Assembly (NCBI GenBank): GCA_964019165.1
Contig: OZ025268.1
Coordinates: 2,002,001 to 2,066,000 of the forward strand
Source of the DNA: Mastigias papua
Taxonomy: Eukaryota > Cnidaria > Scyphozoa > Rhizostomeae > Mastigiidae
Reading direction: 5' to 3'
DNA: 64,000 nt
Position 1 is the first letter of the stretch. The number at the start of each line of letters is the position of its first letter. The notes beneath the pieces are model-generated. The model did no database searches. It worked only from the letters and a program-made list of their open reading frames with translations, and had not been told where the DNA came from. Below, piece after piece: positions 1-10,554 of the stretch. The position numbers and the translations under genes are program-made.

Positions 1-665
1 ACGTGGGGATTTTTATATGTTGAGGGGAAGCAAACAGCCGCAGCTAAATATCAAATGTTTCTCTATCTCAGACTAATGTTTGTCTCGAAGCAGTCGCCTT
101 TTACTGCACCAGAAGGGAGTTACTACCTTAAGGAGTCACATATGCTGGGCATATTGAATGGCAATTGGGATTATCAAAGGAACTGAATCGTTGCTTTTAG
201 GCATGCGCAAAAACACAACCAATGATTGCGTACCTTATTTAATATGTCATCGTACAGGTCAAGTTCTTCTGCCGGGGGTTACCAAAGATCTTTTCCCAAG
301 TAGCAATTTTACCACGATTGAGGGGTGCTTTACTTGAAAATTGTTCACCTAGTTTGAAATAAGTCTAGCCTTTACCGAAAAGTCTGACCGAAAGTATCAT
401 CAAGTCTGTCCTTTTGATACGTTCTTCCACAACTAACAAAGCTACGGATAGGTTGCCTTTCAGTTTTCCCCACGAATCGTCCTTTTAAACAGAGATCTGA
501 TCTTGTGTTCTCAGATGTAGTTTGGAATGTGAGACTGTTAAAGAAGGGAAATATTTTGTCACACTGGACATCTTTTGTCACATTATGGCATTTCGTGCCG
601 ATCGAACATGTTTGTCAAATTTTACTTGTTTGGGTATGTGTTAACAGGTGTAGCATTTAAACTCC
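1..665. other. Gene-free stretch
   Basis: I see no supported gene here. The only open frames are short and have no recognisable protein character. The 5' part of the LINE that follows may extend into this stretch in decayed form. Confidence 0.4.
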
Positions 666-1133
666 GTGATAATGTCAAATTTTTCCTATTGCCCTCTGAT
701 CTGGCTATTTTGCAGCAAAGTTGCAAATAATGAAATTAATAGGACCCACAAACGTGCACTGAGAACTTTATATAGAGACTATGAATCCACATTTGAGGAA
801 CTTTTAGATAGGGGTGATACAACGACAACACATAAAAAGAATCTACAAAATCTTATGATTGAAATCTACAAATCAATGAACCATCTCAATCCGGAGTACA
901 TGTGGGATTTCTTTGTCAAGAAAGATGTCCCCTACAACCTACGGACTAAGGAACTATGCAAACTCCCCTCGGTGAGTTCTCAGCGCTACGGAATAAATTC
1001 CCTATCCTTTAGAGGCAGTCTATTGTGGAATACTCTTAGTGATGATCTAAAATTGACAACTTCTCTCGTAAAATTCAAAAAAGGAATACGTTGCTGGGAT
1101 GGCAACAACTGCACGTGCTACATTTGCACTTAA
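666..1133 (+). pseudogene. LINE reverse transcriptase C-terminal fragment
   Basis: About 155 codons resemble the region just after the reverse-transcriptase core of animal non-LTR retrotransposons. The recognisable landmarks are a SNFSYCPLIW start, INRTHKRALR, then YESTFEELLDRG, a YNLR segment, GINSLSFRGSLLWNTL and an ending of the type FKKGIRCWDGNNCTCYIC. These follow one another in the order usual for this family. There is no endonuclease domain and no catalytic FADD box, so the copy is 5'-truncated, as most LINE insertions are. The open frame starts at a GTG, which has no biological meaning here. It is followed by a short tandem tail near 1236-1259. The copy cannot transpose by itself. The assignment to non-LTR elements is good; the clade is not determined. 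Confidence 0.8.
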
Positions 1134-1235
1134 TTTAGGGTTTTTATGTATTTCGTTGCATATTATATTGTAAATAGTTGGTGTTAATTAGTTATTACTA
1201 ACTATAAATAAACCAACTGTAAATAAGCTTTATAA

Positions 1236-1260
1236 TTATGATTATGATTATGATTATAGC
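1236..1260 (+). repeat. Short ATTATG tandem tail of the LINE
   Basis: Several consecutive copies of a 6-bp ATTATG unit lie about 100 bp after the LINE reading frame. Some non-LTR clades end in short tandem repeats rather than poly(A), so this probably marks the 3' end of the insertion. Confidence 0.6.
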
Positions 1261-3108
1261 ATGATGATAGGCGCCCATCGGACATCTCTTCAGAATTTTG
1301 GCAACTCACTACACATTCTTGTTGTAGCGTCATCTTATCTCAGAAACTCATATTCTTGTTAGTAGTATAGAATTAATAACAGGACATAAACAGATGTTTA
1401 ATAGCTGTTATATTCTCTATGCCGTGATGTTTGCGTTTGTATTATCACTATTCATATATTGAAAGTTATCTTGCTCCATCTGGCATGTTTTTAGCCAATT
1501 CCTGCAAATGATCAGCTTGCCAATAGCCCTCCGTTCTTAATACTTTACTTTTGCAACGATTTGAAGCAATACATTTATCAGTTGTGAAGCTAGAACTTCT
1601 AGCTTTTGTTGGTCTTAGGGTCTTAGATCATTGGTCATCAGAGATTAAATATGATGACCTACATCCTATCTCGTTGCTGAATAAGCACACTTTCGGTCAG
1701 TGGATTTAAGCTCACCATCGGGTGAAATGGCATCTTGATTTTTTCCGTCAATTTTTACTCGATTATATCCCAGCTTTCTAGCGATCTAGCCCTATTCAGG
1801 AAGAATCAAAATGCTCTTTGCGTGATAAAGCATTCCTATTGTTTTGAAATAACTCCCAGAAGTATCCTTAAATTGCAGAGCATAATTTGTACGCCCTTCC
1901 CTACCTTCCCCCGGATTGATTTTGCAAACCATTGATCTTTGGCCAAGTCATCGCTCAATGATTGAAGCGGTTCAATCAACATAATTATCGTGCAATGACC
2001 TGATCAACGGGTAACTGGTCGTGACCATAAACCGTAACGGTACACAAGAGAACTCAGGAATCCAGTGGATTTGCTTCAACTCTGGTTTTCGACGGCCCTT
2101 ATTTGAAGATTAAAAAAGGTAAGTTTGAGATTTATGGTATTTTACCTGACATATTGATACACAGCATGATTCATGTCTTTTCTTTTGTTAGCAGTAGGAA
2201 TTTTCGCATATCAAAATAAATACAACGCAATTTCACATCACCCACATTTCCACGAAGAAACTTTGACTTCGTTCATACAACTTATCGCTTAGAATAAAGT
2301 CACGTTTCACAGCAGAAGATACTTAGGATATCACAAAAATATATATGTATATAAATTTATGCTATTAGAAAACTAGGTGATCAATATGGCTTAGGGCCTT
2401 TATTTGTGTCTAAAGAATTGTGTGAGCTTAAAGGGTACTTAGACATTTGTTTACAAACCATTTTTGAGAAGTGATCCAATTTGTAAATTGTTTAATTTTT
2501 TGTCGTATAAAGCAGGTTTCATGCTTTTATTTCAAAGTAATAGCAATAATTTTTATCTATTAGGACACTTTCTAACACATGATAATATTTTTAATTTCAT
2601 GTATGAAAATATCGTTTAGCAATATTAACGTAGATATAAAAAGATATTCTTCTGCGGTCAATCACCTTTGCATTTACCCATGCTCACAAACCATCTAAGT
2701 TTACTGCATTTTCTCTCAAAATTGTATATTATGTTAGTTTTCCCAGCTGAAGTACTTGTCTCGTGAACAGTTGGTTATACCCTTCCTTTGGCGAAGAGGC
2801 CTATTTTTAAGATAATACTACCACGAATGAGAAATTTGCTCCCCCAGAAAGCTTCAACCATATAACCACCGTGGATGCAATATTTCTTTGTGTGAAATCA
2901 TGTCCAGATTAGTACCCCATATTCTTAGATGCCACTTAATAACCGACTTTACCAGTTCAGATATCTTCCCTGAGGACAATGAGTCCCAGTTTTCTGAGAG
3001 TTTAAAGATCTATCATGTCGTCAAACATAAGTATGATAAACTCCCAGTTTTGATTTGCCTTATCATACCAATTAAGAGCTTCTTCTTTAAGTTCACCTTC
3101 TCACCTTT
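1261..3108. other. Gene-free stretch upstream of the minicollagen-like locus
   Basis: No convincing exon was found. The stretch is AT-rich with only short random open frames. It must hold the promoter and probably a 5' untranslated exon of the following gene, but I cannot place them. Confidence 0.35.
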
Positions 3109-3120
3109 CTTAGGGACAAG
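3109..3120 (+). promoter_or_regulatory. Possible 3' splice site in the 5' UTR
   Basis: A pyrimidine-rich run ends in an AG seven bases before the start codon at 3121. This looks like an acceptor and would place the first coding exon after a 5' UTR intron. A transcription start close to the ATG is the alternative. Confidence 0.35.
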
Positions 3121-5482
3121 ATGAAGTTCAGGACATTCCTCATCGCCGCTTTGGCCATTGGCCTAATTCTCGCTCTTACTGTTGACTCGAAAGCTGTAAA
3201 AGGTAAATGCTTTAATGTTGTTTAGTCTCCTGTAGAAATAAGCAGTCACTGTGCCCATAGGTCTGTGGGCACTGCTGCCCATCCATACCTAAGTTAATAC
3301 AGTGAAGGCTTCACTACTATTACATGTACACAATCCCTTCATGCTGTTCTAGGTAAGAAAAAGCAGCACAAGAAAAAGGCTCACAAGAAGCAAGACGCTC
3401 CAGCAAATGCAGGAGATGCTGCTGGTGGAGGTAGGGAATTTTATTGCGTAAGAATATTACTCACTCGATACGTACTTGGATAAGGAACTTAGAAGGAAGG
3501 TAGGCACTGTGAAAATTCGGCATGGTAAAGTGTTACGTTAATGAAAGTTTGAAGGGTGTTGGCAGCCTTAGTTGCATGCACTTGTCTATTTGGATTAGTT
3601 GTCATTAGAAACATTACAATGACACTTCTATTTCTTCAAGGAGACAATGCTGCAGCAGCAGGAGCTCCAGCCGCAGGCGGTGATAAACCAGCCGCTGGCG
3701 GTGATGCTGCAGCTAAACCAACACCCAAACCAGCTGCCGGTGGTGATGCTGGACCAGCTAAACCAACACCCAAACCAGCTGCCGGTGGTGCTGGAGCCGG
3801 TGCCGGTGCTGGCGCTGCTGCTGGTGCTGGTGCTGGTGCTGGTGCTGGTGCTGCACCAAAGCCACCTATGCCTGGACAACCCCCAATGCCTGGACAACCC
3901 CCAATGCCTGGACAACCACCAATGCCCGGACAGCCTCAAATGCCCGGACAACCACCAATGCCTGGAATGCCACCAATGCCTGGACAACCACCAATGCCTG
4001 GAATGCCACCAATGCCCGGACAGCCACCAATGCCTGGACAACCACCAATGCCCGGACAGCCTCCATTAGGTGCAGGACCAGAAGAGGATGCTTCTGGCTC
4101 TGGTGAGTTAATTGTGATTCTTTCATTAATGTCTGTTACTATATAATTATTTTTTACTACAAGGTATCAGCTCCGTCCGTTCTAAATCATATGACTTGAC
4201 ATCCTTCATATCACACTACATTGACTTTATTTTACTCGAAGATGCAGTATGCCATAGCATTCCATTCAATGTCACTGCCGTAGCTTATGCATATGAGCAG
4301 GTTCTCACACACTTTGAATTGGCAGATGTACTGTACTGTACTGTCAGAGTACAAACAGTAGTCCTATAGCGCATATGAAATAGAGCTCCTGTGTTGCAAA
4401 TGATGAGTTAAGCAAAGTCACTGTAGTGTTATATATTAAGATTCTAAATAGAGATTGGTTAAGCGAGTGCAAGGATTGCACACTTAGGTAATTTTCCCTC
4501 CAAATACTCAATCCTTTCAGCCTATACAATTTAAGCCTGGTTCACACTTGTCATGATCCGCGTAAGAATCTGGGACCTCGGAGGTATTGTTTTTTGATAT
4601 AGAACTATTTCTATTTGATATAGAAGAACGTTCATACTTTTCGTAAAACACCTATGAACCAGGATACTTCACGGATTCTTAAAACTAGTGAGAATCAGGC
4701 TTTAGCTTAAGGAACCCAGGTATGTCTGGCTTCATTTTGACCAAGCAGTATTAAATCGGCAATTGGAAAGAATTTCCATTTTTCATATTTTAATACCTGT
4801 GCAATCCCTTGACTACTCAGCGCTAACAATTTTGGAAATCCCGCGTACTTTGAGGTGCATGAATTGACATCTGGTGATATTTTACAACTGAACTGATAAA
4901 TTTATTGTTTTTCAAATCACATTAGTGCAAGATAAATATTGTCTCGTAGGTGATGATTCCAATATGCCTCCTGGTGTGCTTAAGCCACTACCAAGACTTT
5001 GTCCTCCACCATGTCCTGTAGACTGTGCTCCTGCTTGTGATGACTCTTGTTGTCTCGGTCTCCTTCCCCCGCCCATGCCTTCGCTACCACAGATTCCTGC
5101 CGGCTGTAGTCCCACCTGTGCACCATCTTTCACACCCTCTTGCTGCTCTGCCACTCCTCCTTTAATGCCACCACCTATGCTTCCTTGCCAGAGCCCTGGA
5201 AACTGTGCCCCACCACCTATGATGCCTCCACCACCTCCACCGCCAATGCCTTGTGCACCACCACAAGTATGCGCGCCACCACCACCACCACTCCCACCAC
5301 CTCCACCACCACCAATGCCTTGCGCACCACCAGCTATGTGTCCAGCACCTGCACCAGCACCAGCTCCTATGCCTCCACCCATATCTGGATGCAGTTTAAG
5401 TTGTAAGAGAGTCTGCAAGAAGCACTGTCCCAAAAGATGTTGTAAGAAATCTAAAACTAACAAAAAGTCCAAGCGGCATTAA
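3121..5482 (+). CDS. Secreted minicollagen-domain (MCRD) Pro-rich protein, first terminal exon
   Basis: Exons 3121-3202, 3353-3430, 3641-4102 and 4950-5482 join in phase 1 to give 384 residues. Residues 1-23 or so are a signal peptide (MKFRTFLIAALAIGLILAL). A Lys/His-rich stretch follows, then KPTPKPAAGG repeats, a Gly-Ala run and about a dozen PPMPGQ or PPMPGM units. The last exon has a cysteine domain of minicollagen spacing (CPPPCPVDCAPACDDSCC), a CSPTC...SCC partial match, polyproline blocks with CAPP spacers, and a second full domain (CSLSCKRVCKKHCPKRCC) before a basic tail. In Hydra and other cnidarians such domains cross-link nematocyst wall proteins by disulfides. No Gly-X-Y collagen helix is visible, so this is not a classical minicollagen; it is closer in layout to non-collagenous Cys/Pro-rich capsule proteins. 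The role is inferred from the motif. Confidence 0.75.
3860..4066 (+). repeat. PPMPGQ/PPMPGM coding tandem repeat
   Basis: An 18-bp unit encoding CCA-ATG-CCT-GGA-CAA-CCA-type codons is repeated about a dozen times in exon 3 of the minicollagen-like gene. Codon choice differs between copies (CCT or CCC, GGA CAA or GGA ATG), so the array is not freshly expanded. Glycine falls every sixth residue, unlike the every-third pattern of collagen. Confidence 0.85.
4532..4704. mobile_element. Possible MITE in intron 3 of the minicollagen-like gene
   Basis: The ends form an imperfect inverted repeat: AAGCCTGGTTCACACTTG on the left, and CTAGTGAGAATCAGGCTTT on the right, which reads similarly on the other strand. 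GGATTCTTA-like segments inside also face each other. There is no coding capacity. A non-autonomous DNA transposon is the simplest reading, but the arms have diverged. Confidence 0.35.
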
Positions 5483-5757
5483 TTTTTGCTTTCGATATGT
5501 GAAAGCTCTGTTGATTACTTTTGCCTGCTAAGACTTCTTCCCTTAGACCTTCCTGTATTATACTGTTTTACCTTCTTCTTGGGACTTTATAGTTGCTTGT
5601 TATTATCTTCATTCTTGCTGGCTGTGGTGTAGTAGGTGGCACAAGGGGAATGGCAGGGGGATAAAGAGCTGTGCATGGGACTACGGTCGCGTACCTCTCT
5701 TCTTGACTCTGTTCCTACCTGCTATCACAGAATAGAAGCATTCCAAAAATGTTTATT

Positions 5758-5763
5758 AATAAA
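5758..5763 (+). terminator. Candidate poly(A) signal after the first terminal exon
   Basis: An AATAAA lies about 275 bp after the stop codon at 5482 and only 16 bp before the acceptor AG of the next terminal exon. It could end transcripts using the first terminal exon. Its place inside the next exon's pyrimidine tract suggests that splicing and cleavage could compete. Confidence 0.35.
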
Positions 5764-5779
5764 AAATTCTTTTCAACAG

Positions 5780-6237
5780 GTGCCCAACCAATTTCCGATG
5801 GATCACAACTCCCACCTAGCCAACCTATGCAAGGAGCTATGATTAACTGTGCACCTCCAATGCAATGCCCTCCTCCAATGCCACCACCAATGCCTGCTCC
5901 TATCCAATGCCCTGCTCCTTGTATGCCACCACCACCATGTGCTGCACCACCCTGCGCACCACCTCCACCTCCACCACCACCACCACCACCCCCGCCATGC
6001 GCTATGCCTTGCCCAGCCATGCCACCACCACCACCACCACCACCAGCTTGCCCAGCTCCTTGCATGCCACCACCACCTCCACCACCACAACCATGCCCAG
6101 CTTCATGTATGCCACCACCCCCACCACCCCCACCAATGCCAGCTCCTATGCCATGTGGTCCCGCTTGCTTGAAGAAGAAAAGCTTGAAGTTGAAAAAATT
6201 GAAAAAGAAAAGCAAGAAATCAAAGAAGCATCATTAA
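5780..6237 (+). CDS. Second alternative terminal exon: polyproline/CxxxC protein with Lys-rich tail
   Basis: The exon starts after a TTTTCAACAG acceptor in phase 1 and reads to a stop at 6235-6237, about 152 residues. It has no start codon or signal peptide of its own that I can find in the 297 bp before it. It has polyproline runs of up to 13 residues separated by CxxxC-type pairs (CPAPC, CAMPC, CPASC, CGPAC) and ends in KKKSLKLKKLKKKSKKSKKHH-like basic residues. The double-Cys ending typical of the minicollagen domain is absent. Spliced to exons 1-3 of the locus (3121-3202, 3353-3430, 3641-4102) it would give a 359-residue secreted protein. An independent gene with an unseen first exon is the alternative. 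Glycine-rich frames on the minus strand are shadows of this composition. Confidence 0.65.
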
Positions 6238-7183
6238 AATTTATTATGGACACCAACGTTTATTTAATGACTTGCGTGTAGAAATCATGCACTTTTTACA
6301 TTCTCATAGGGGCCTAAGATAGGCTTTATTTGTGTTATGCAACTTTTCTTAGTTGGTATCAAGATATTTTTAACAGCACCCCTCAATGTTTTTTTCATTG
6401 GTTGATATCTTTAGCTGAGACTTTACTCTAGTAGCTGCCAATGTTTTGCATTTAACAGATCCGTGACTAGTCTGTTGGCACTACAGAGCTTCACTACAAC
6501 ATGAAAGAGCGTTTTTTACATTTTGTACAAATACTGAAAGCTTTTTTCGCCCGACACTCGTCAGAGTATGAAACGTAGGATAACGACCGAAAGGTGAACC
6601 GAAGTGTATAGCAGCAAGATGCGGATACACGTGATACGATGAATAATGCACCTAGATAGCCCTATGATTAGCCAATTAGCACCTATTCAACGTGGTGAAA
6701 AGCTTTCAGTGTGTAAAAAATGCTGTCGCTTTTTCGTGCTGTATTTAACAGATCCGCCACACCCAGGTACTTATAGTTCAGTACTAGCTGGACTCGGCAT
6801 ATCTCAGTCATTATTGTTCTACTTAAAGGATTTTTGTGGTTCTGCGTGATATGCAAATTGCTAAAGCCGAATTTCCACTGAAATTGCATTAGCAAATTGC
6901 GTCTTCATTGGCAATCTGATTAAAATTTTGATGCAATTGATTAACTTCATTTATTAATTGCAAACTTCTTAAGAGTATTTAACGAAGGGAGCAGAAGACT
7001 CTACAAGCCAACTTGGCTCACTGTTTTCACATTGCAAAACTCATTAATACTTCGCTTTGAAAAATGATTTTTGAAAAAGCTAATTCAACTGTAGAATTCG
7101 GCCCCACAAAGAGGCTTCCGTTCCTTTCATCACAATTGATTCAAACCTACCAAAACTCAACTGTCTTCTGCTCTCTTCAATAG
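6238..7183. other. Spacer between the second and third terminal exons
   Basis: I searched for a short first exon encoding a signal peptide with a phase-1 donor and found none that was convincing. The few hydrophobic ATG starts, for example near 6339, run into stops without a good donor. The sequence behaves as an intron or 3' UTR. Confidence 0.4.
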
Positions 7184-7692
7184 GTGATGGTGTGACTGGC
7201 GTGTCACCAATTGTCCAAGGTGGTCACCCACACCCTGGACCCCCACCCGAAATAAACTACCTGCCACCGGAACCACGATACTGCAATGCCCCATGTCCAC
7301 AAGAGTGTGCTCCCGCATGTATGGATTGGTGTTGCTTTCCTGCTATCCAACCTCCGCCTCCGGTCCCTGCTGCTCCCGTTCCAGCACCTTTGCCCTACGG
7401 CCCAAATGCATATAACGGCATTCCTGGCTTGCAACAGCCCCAGCCTCCACCCATCAGCATGCAAACTGCTGATGGGCAAATGATGCCTGCGATGCCGATG
7501 ATGCAAGGCATGAAGAAGCATAAAGTGGAGCAACAGCAGAGCAAAACAAAAGAGAATAAGAAGGATACAAAGCTAAAAGGAACGGAGAAAAATGATGCAA
7601 AGAAAGAAGAGAAAAAGGAGCAAGAGAAGCAGGAAGGGAAAAAGCAAGAACATGCTGAAGCTAAAAAGGAGCAAGTAAAGAATTGGGATTAG
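7184..7692 (+). CDS. Third alternative terminal exon: one MCRD plus Lys/Glu-rich tail
   Basis: A TCTTCAATAG acceptor opens a phase-1 exon that reads to a stop at 7690-7692, about 169 residues. It begins with a Gly/Pro/His-rich stretch and then one complete minicollagen-type cysteine domain (CNAPCPQECAPACMDWCC). A Pro/Ala and Met-rich middle follows, then about 60 residues dominated by Lys, Glu and Gln that are likely helical or disordered. No signal peptide or start is visible in the preceding 946 bp. Joined to exons 1-3 of the locus it gives 376 residues in frame. The single Cys domain and the charged tail set it apart from the other two ends. It could also be the last exon of a separate paralogue. 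Confidence 0.65.
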
Positions 7693-9803
7693 ATAATCAA
7701 TTCATTTTTCATGAATTCGATTTTTAATGCGCGCAGTCAGACTATTTCGATTTGCGTTGTAAGCAATGACATTTGTGAAGATTGATGTACAAATTTAGCT
7801 GCTCTCTACTAAGTAGTCGACAGTCCTTGAGCCATCCCAATCTCCATCGCTCAAGAACTGATTTATTCCGGGGATCATTTTCCATATTATTTGTCTTTCT
7901 TAGACTTATAGGTTTTGCATTTAAATTGTTTTTTGTATGTTAGCCTTGACCCCCCCCCCCCACCCCATGTTCCTAACAGACTGCAATAACGAAGAATGCG
8001 AGAACATTTGAGCAAAGCACTGCAAGTTATGTTTTGTCACAACAATTGTTTTTGATACCTAGGTGTATTTTTTTCATTTTCCGATTGTCTTTATTTTAAA
8101 TGAGTACTTTAAAATGGTCATGTTTGATTTTGAGGCCTACATCAAACGACGAAATGTGTTACTTTCGTTTCATCATTAGTTAATACTTCTGGAGGTTTCT
8201 AGCAATACTAGCACCATTTATTCGCCTAAAAACCAAGGTTTAAATTGAGCGAATATTTTTCAGATTCAATTTGTTGTCTACCATTGCAAACATTCACAAT
8301 TAATAATCAGTTTTTAACTATTTAATGTCATCGAGTTTAAGGGGTGTTTGTGAAATTGTTGATTCCGTGAATTAATTTTTGTTTTCTGTCATGGCAAGCT
8401 TTGTAGTAAACCTCATTTATCGCCTATGGAACGGAGAAGGTTAAGAGTTCATACACAAAAATGGTATCACACTTATATTAACATCACTGTCTCGTCCTCA
8501 TCCAATCAATCATGTTTCATCGTTGTCGCCAACATCTTTCTAGGCCAGTTTTCATAGACAAAGAAATGCGGAAAGTTCTCTTAAAATATTTCACTTGGCT
8601 ATAATGTGGAAGGAATTGAAAAGAGGAAGGAAAACGAGCTCGAAAGTTTGTTAAGTCGCCCTCTTTTCTCCTTGCAAAAGGTTCTTCTATGAAACTACGA
8701 TAGTCATCATAGTGCCAGATCTTGCTTGTGTACTGTTAACGAAGTCAAATTGGAGCCACTTTCGTATCACTTTATCTCAGGGGCAATAGATTGTAACCAA
8801 AAGCATCAGCTCTAGAAAGGGTCACCCTCATATGGAAGTAGATATTAGAGGTCATTAACAGTATGATACAAGAATATTTGCAAGAGTGAGTGCAATTCAG
8901 CAAGATGGACTCTTTGTAGTACTATCTAAATGCTGATATTTATCACTGAATCAAAAATAAGATTGCATCTAGCAGAAGCTTTTCTGCGCTTTAGAACTCC
9001 TAGTTATTTAGTACTACACCATACAGATCAGAGCCTGAATTAATAAGTACTCATAGATCAAGACATTTATAGGAAAATTGGGTTTGGTCTTTCCTCGGAA
9101 TTACATATAGGGCGTGGCAGAAACTAAAGAATCGCAAGTTATCTGAGAGGCATAATGATAAATTTTATAGTCATCTAGAAATCAGTAAACGCTATATACT
9201 ATCAATGTCACAAATACTAAGTTTTGCTTGTTGTAATGACCTACTTTCAATTAATATATATGTCCTAGTTGCAAATCCGCACTGTCGCAATTGCCGATCC
9301 ACAATTTCGACTTACAACCCCACAAGAGTCAGGTCCACACTTGCTTTAAAGCCTTAATACAAATTCCTACATATCCCGGCCTTTACAACGCACCTTATAT
9401 GTCATTCAGTGTGGCCTCTTTGCCGTCCTAGGAAAGCAACCAAGCTCTTCGGGGAGATTTTTTAACTGGGTAGTCTCACTCTGTGGGGGACTTTGTATCC
9501 AAGCTGGTTTCTGCATAGATTTCCAATAGGATCGCAGTACTATAGCTACCCACCACTAGCCGAAACTGAGCAATTCAATGAAGCATTTGATTAAGAATTA
9601 ATTGAAAATAATCGACCTTATGAATTGTTGTTATTTATAATTTATGTACTATGCTCGGGAAAGCTAATATATCTTGATTAAACTCTGATTAAAGTGCTAC
9701 TTTCATCTCTGCAGTCACTTTGGGCCTATCTGCAGCTGAAAAGTCTAAATCAATGAGGGGCAGTTTAGTTCGTCGTCAAAACCAAGCCTATAGCTTCTTT
9801 GTG

Positions 9804-9850
<47 letters not shown>

Positions 9851-10281
9851 CTGATTGATTGTGATTTGGCTTTATTGGACATTTAACTGTTTTATTAGGT
9901 AGAGTATACCAGTGGCCACCTGCTTAATTCTCTCAATGGGCGGCTAATAAGATCATGGCCTTTGCCCGAAAGACTACGCCACTAGCATAGTAATAGTATC
10001 GGATATACCTGTGCTGCTTATAATTAGCATAACGGAAAAAAAGAATTAACGAGATAGATAAATGAAGAGACATTGGTAGATCATGAATTATACTGCTTTT
10101 GGCTGCCAAAGCCAAAATTGATACTGATATATTGTTAGCCAAGATAGAGAAGCAACAGCTACGGTTCAGGGCTGGGTGGCATGGTTCCCAAGGCTGAAAG
10201 TTGATGTTTTACGATTTACGGGAGATTTGAATTGGTTCTTAATTGTCAAATAAACCCGAGGTTTGCCTTCATCAATGACAA
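7693..10281. other. Gene-free stretch
   Basis: There is no supported exon. It holds a poly(C) tract near 7951 and a tetranucleotide microsatellite at 9803-9861. The remaining open frames are short and of random composition. Confidence 0.4.
9803..9861 (+). repeat. (TGAT)n microsatellite
   Basis: About fourteen nearly perfect tandem copies of TGAT, with one substitution near 9851. It has no coding meaning. Confidence 0.95.
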
Positions 10282-10554
10282 ATGAGAAAGGTTCCACGGG
10301 TAGTACGTAGACGCTTTACACTCAACAAGACTTTATATGAAATTGGAATGGGTTTCATCAGAACTGAGTTTCTGAGAGATGACTCGCTTGAAGAAATCGG
10401 AGTGGCAGAGGTTTTTCCTCAGGACGAGGTAGGTTTCTGTAACCATTGCAAAATCAACAAGCTTTTAGCTGCTAGATCTCCCTTCTGCGATTTAAGTGAA
10501 TGCAAATTTGCCTTATGCAGAAAGCATATGAAGTCTGCAACAGGAACTAAGTAG
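10282..10554 (+). pseudogene. Possible piggyBac-like transposase C-terminal remnant
   Basis: A 90-codon open frame ends in a cysteine/histidine cluster: CNHCKINKLL, then CDLSECKFALCRKH. That spacing resembles the C-terminal Cys-rich zinc-binding domain of piggyBac-type transposases. The preceding RRRFTLNKTLYEIGMGFI also fits the helix before that domain. The catalytic DDE region is absent and nothing upstream continues the frame, so it would be a fragment. A domesticated small protein cannot be excluded because the frame is still open. The family assignment is tentative. Confidence 0.4.

Noticed and set aside
3628..6215. Minus-strand Gly- and Trp/Arg-rich open frames over the proline-rich exons
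   Set aside because: They are reverse-complement images of CCA/CCT codon runs; the plus frames have splice sites, signal peptide and cysteine spacing.
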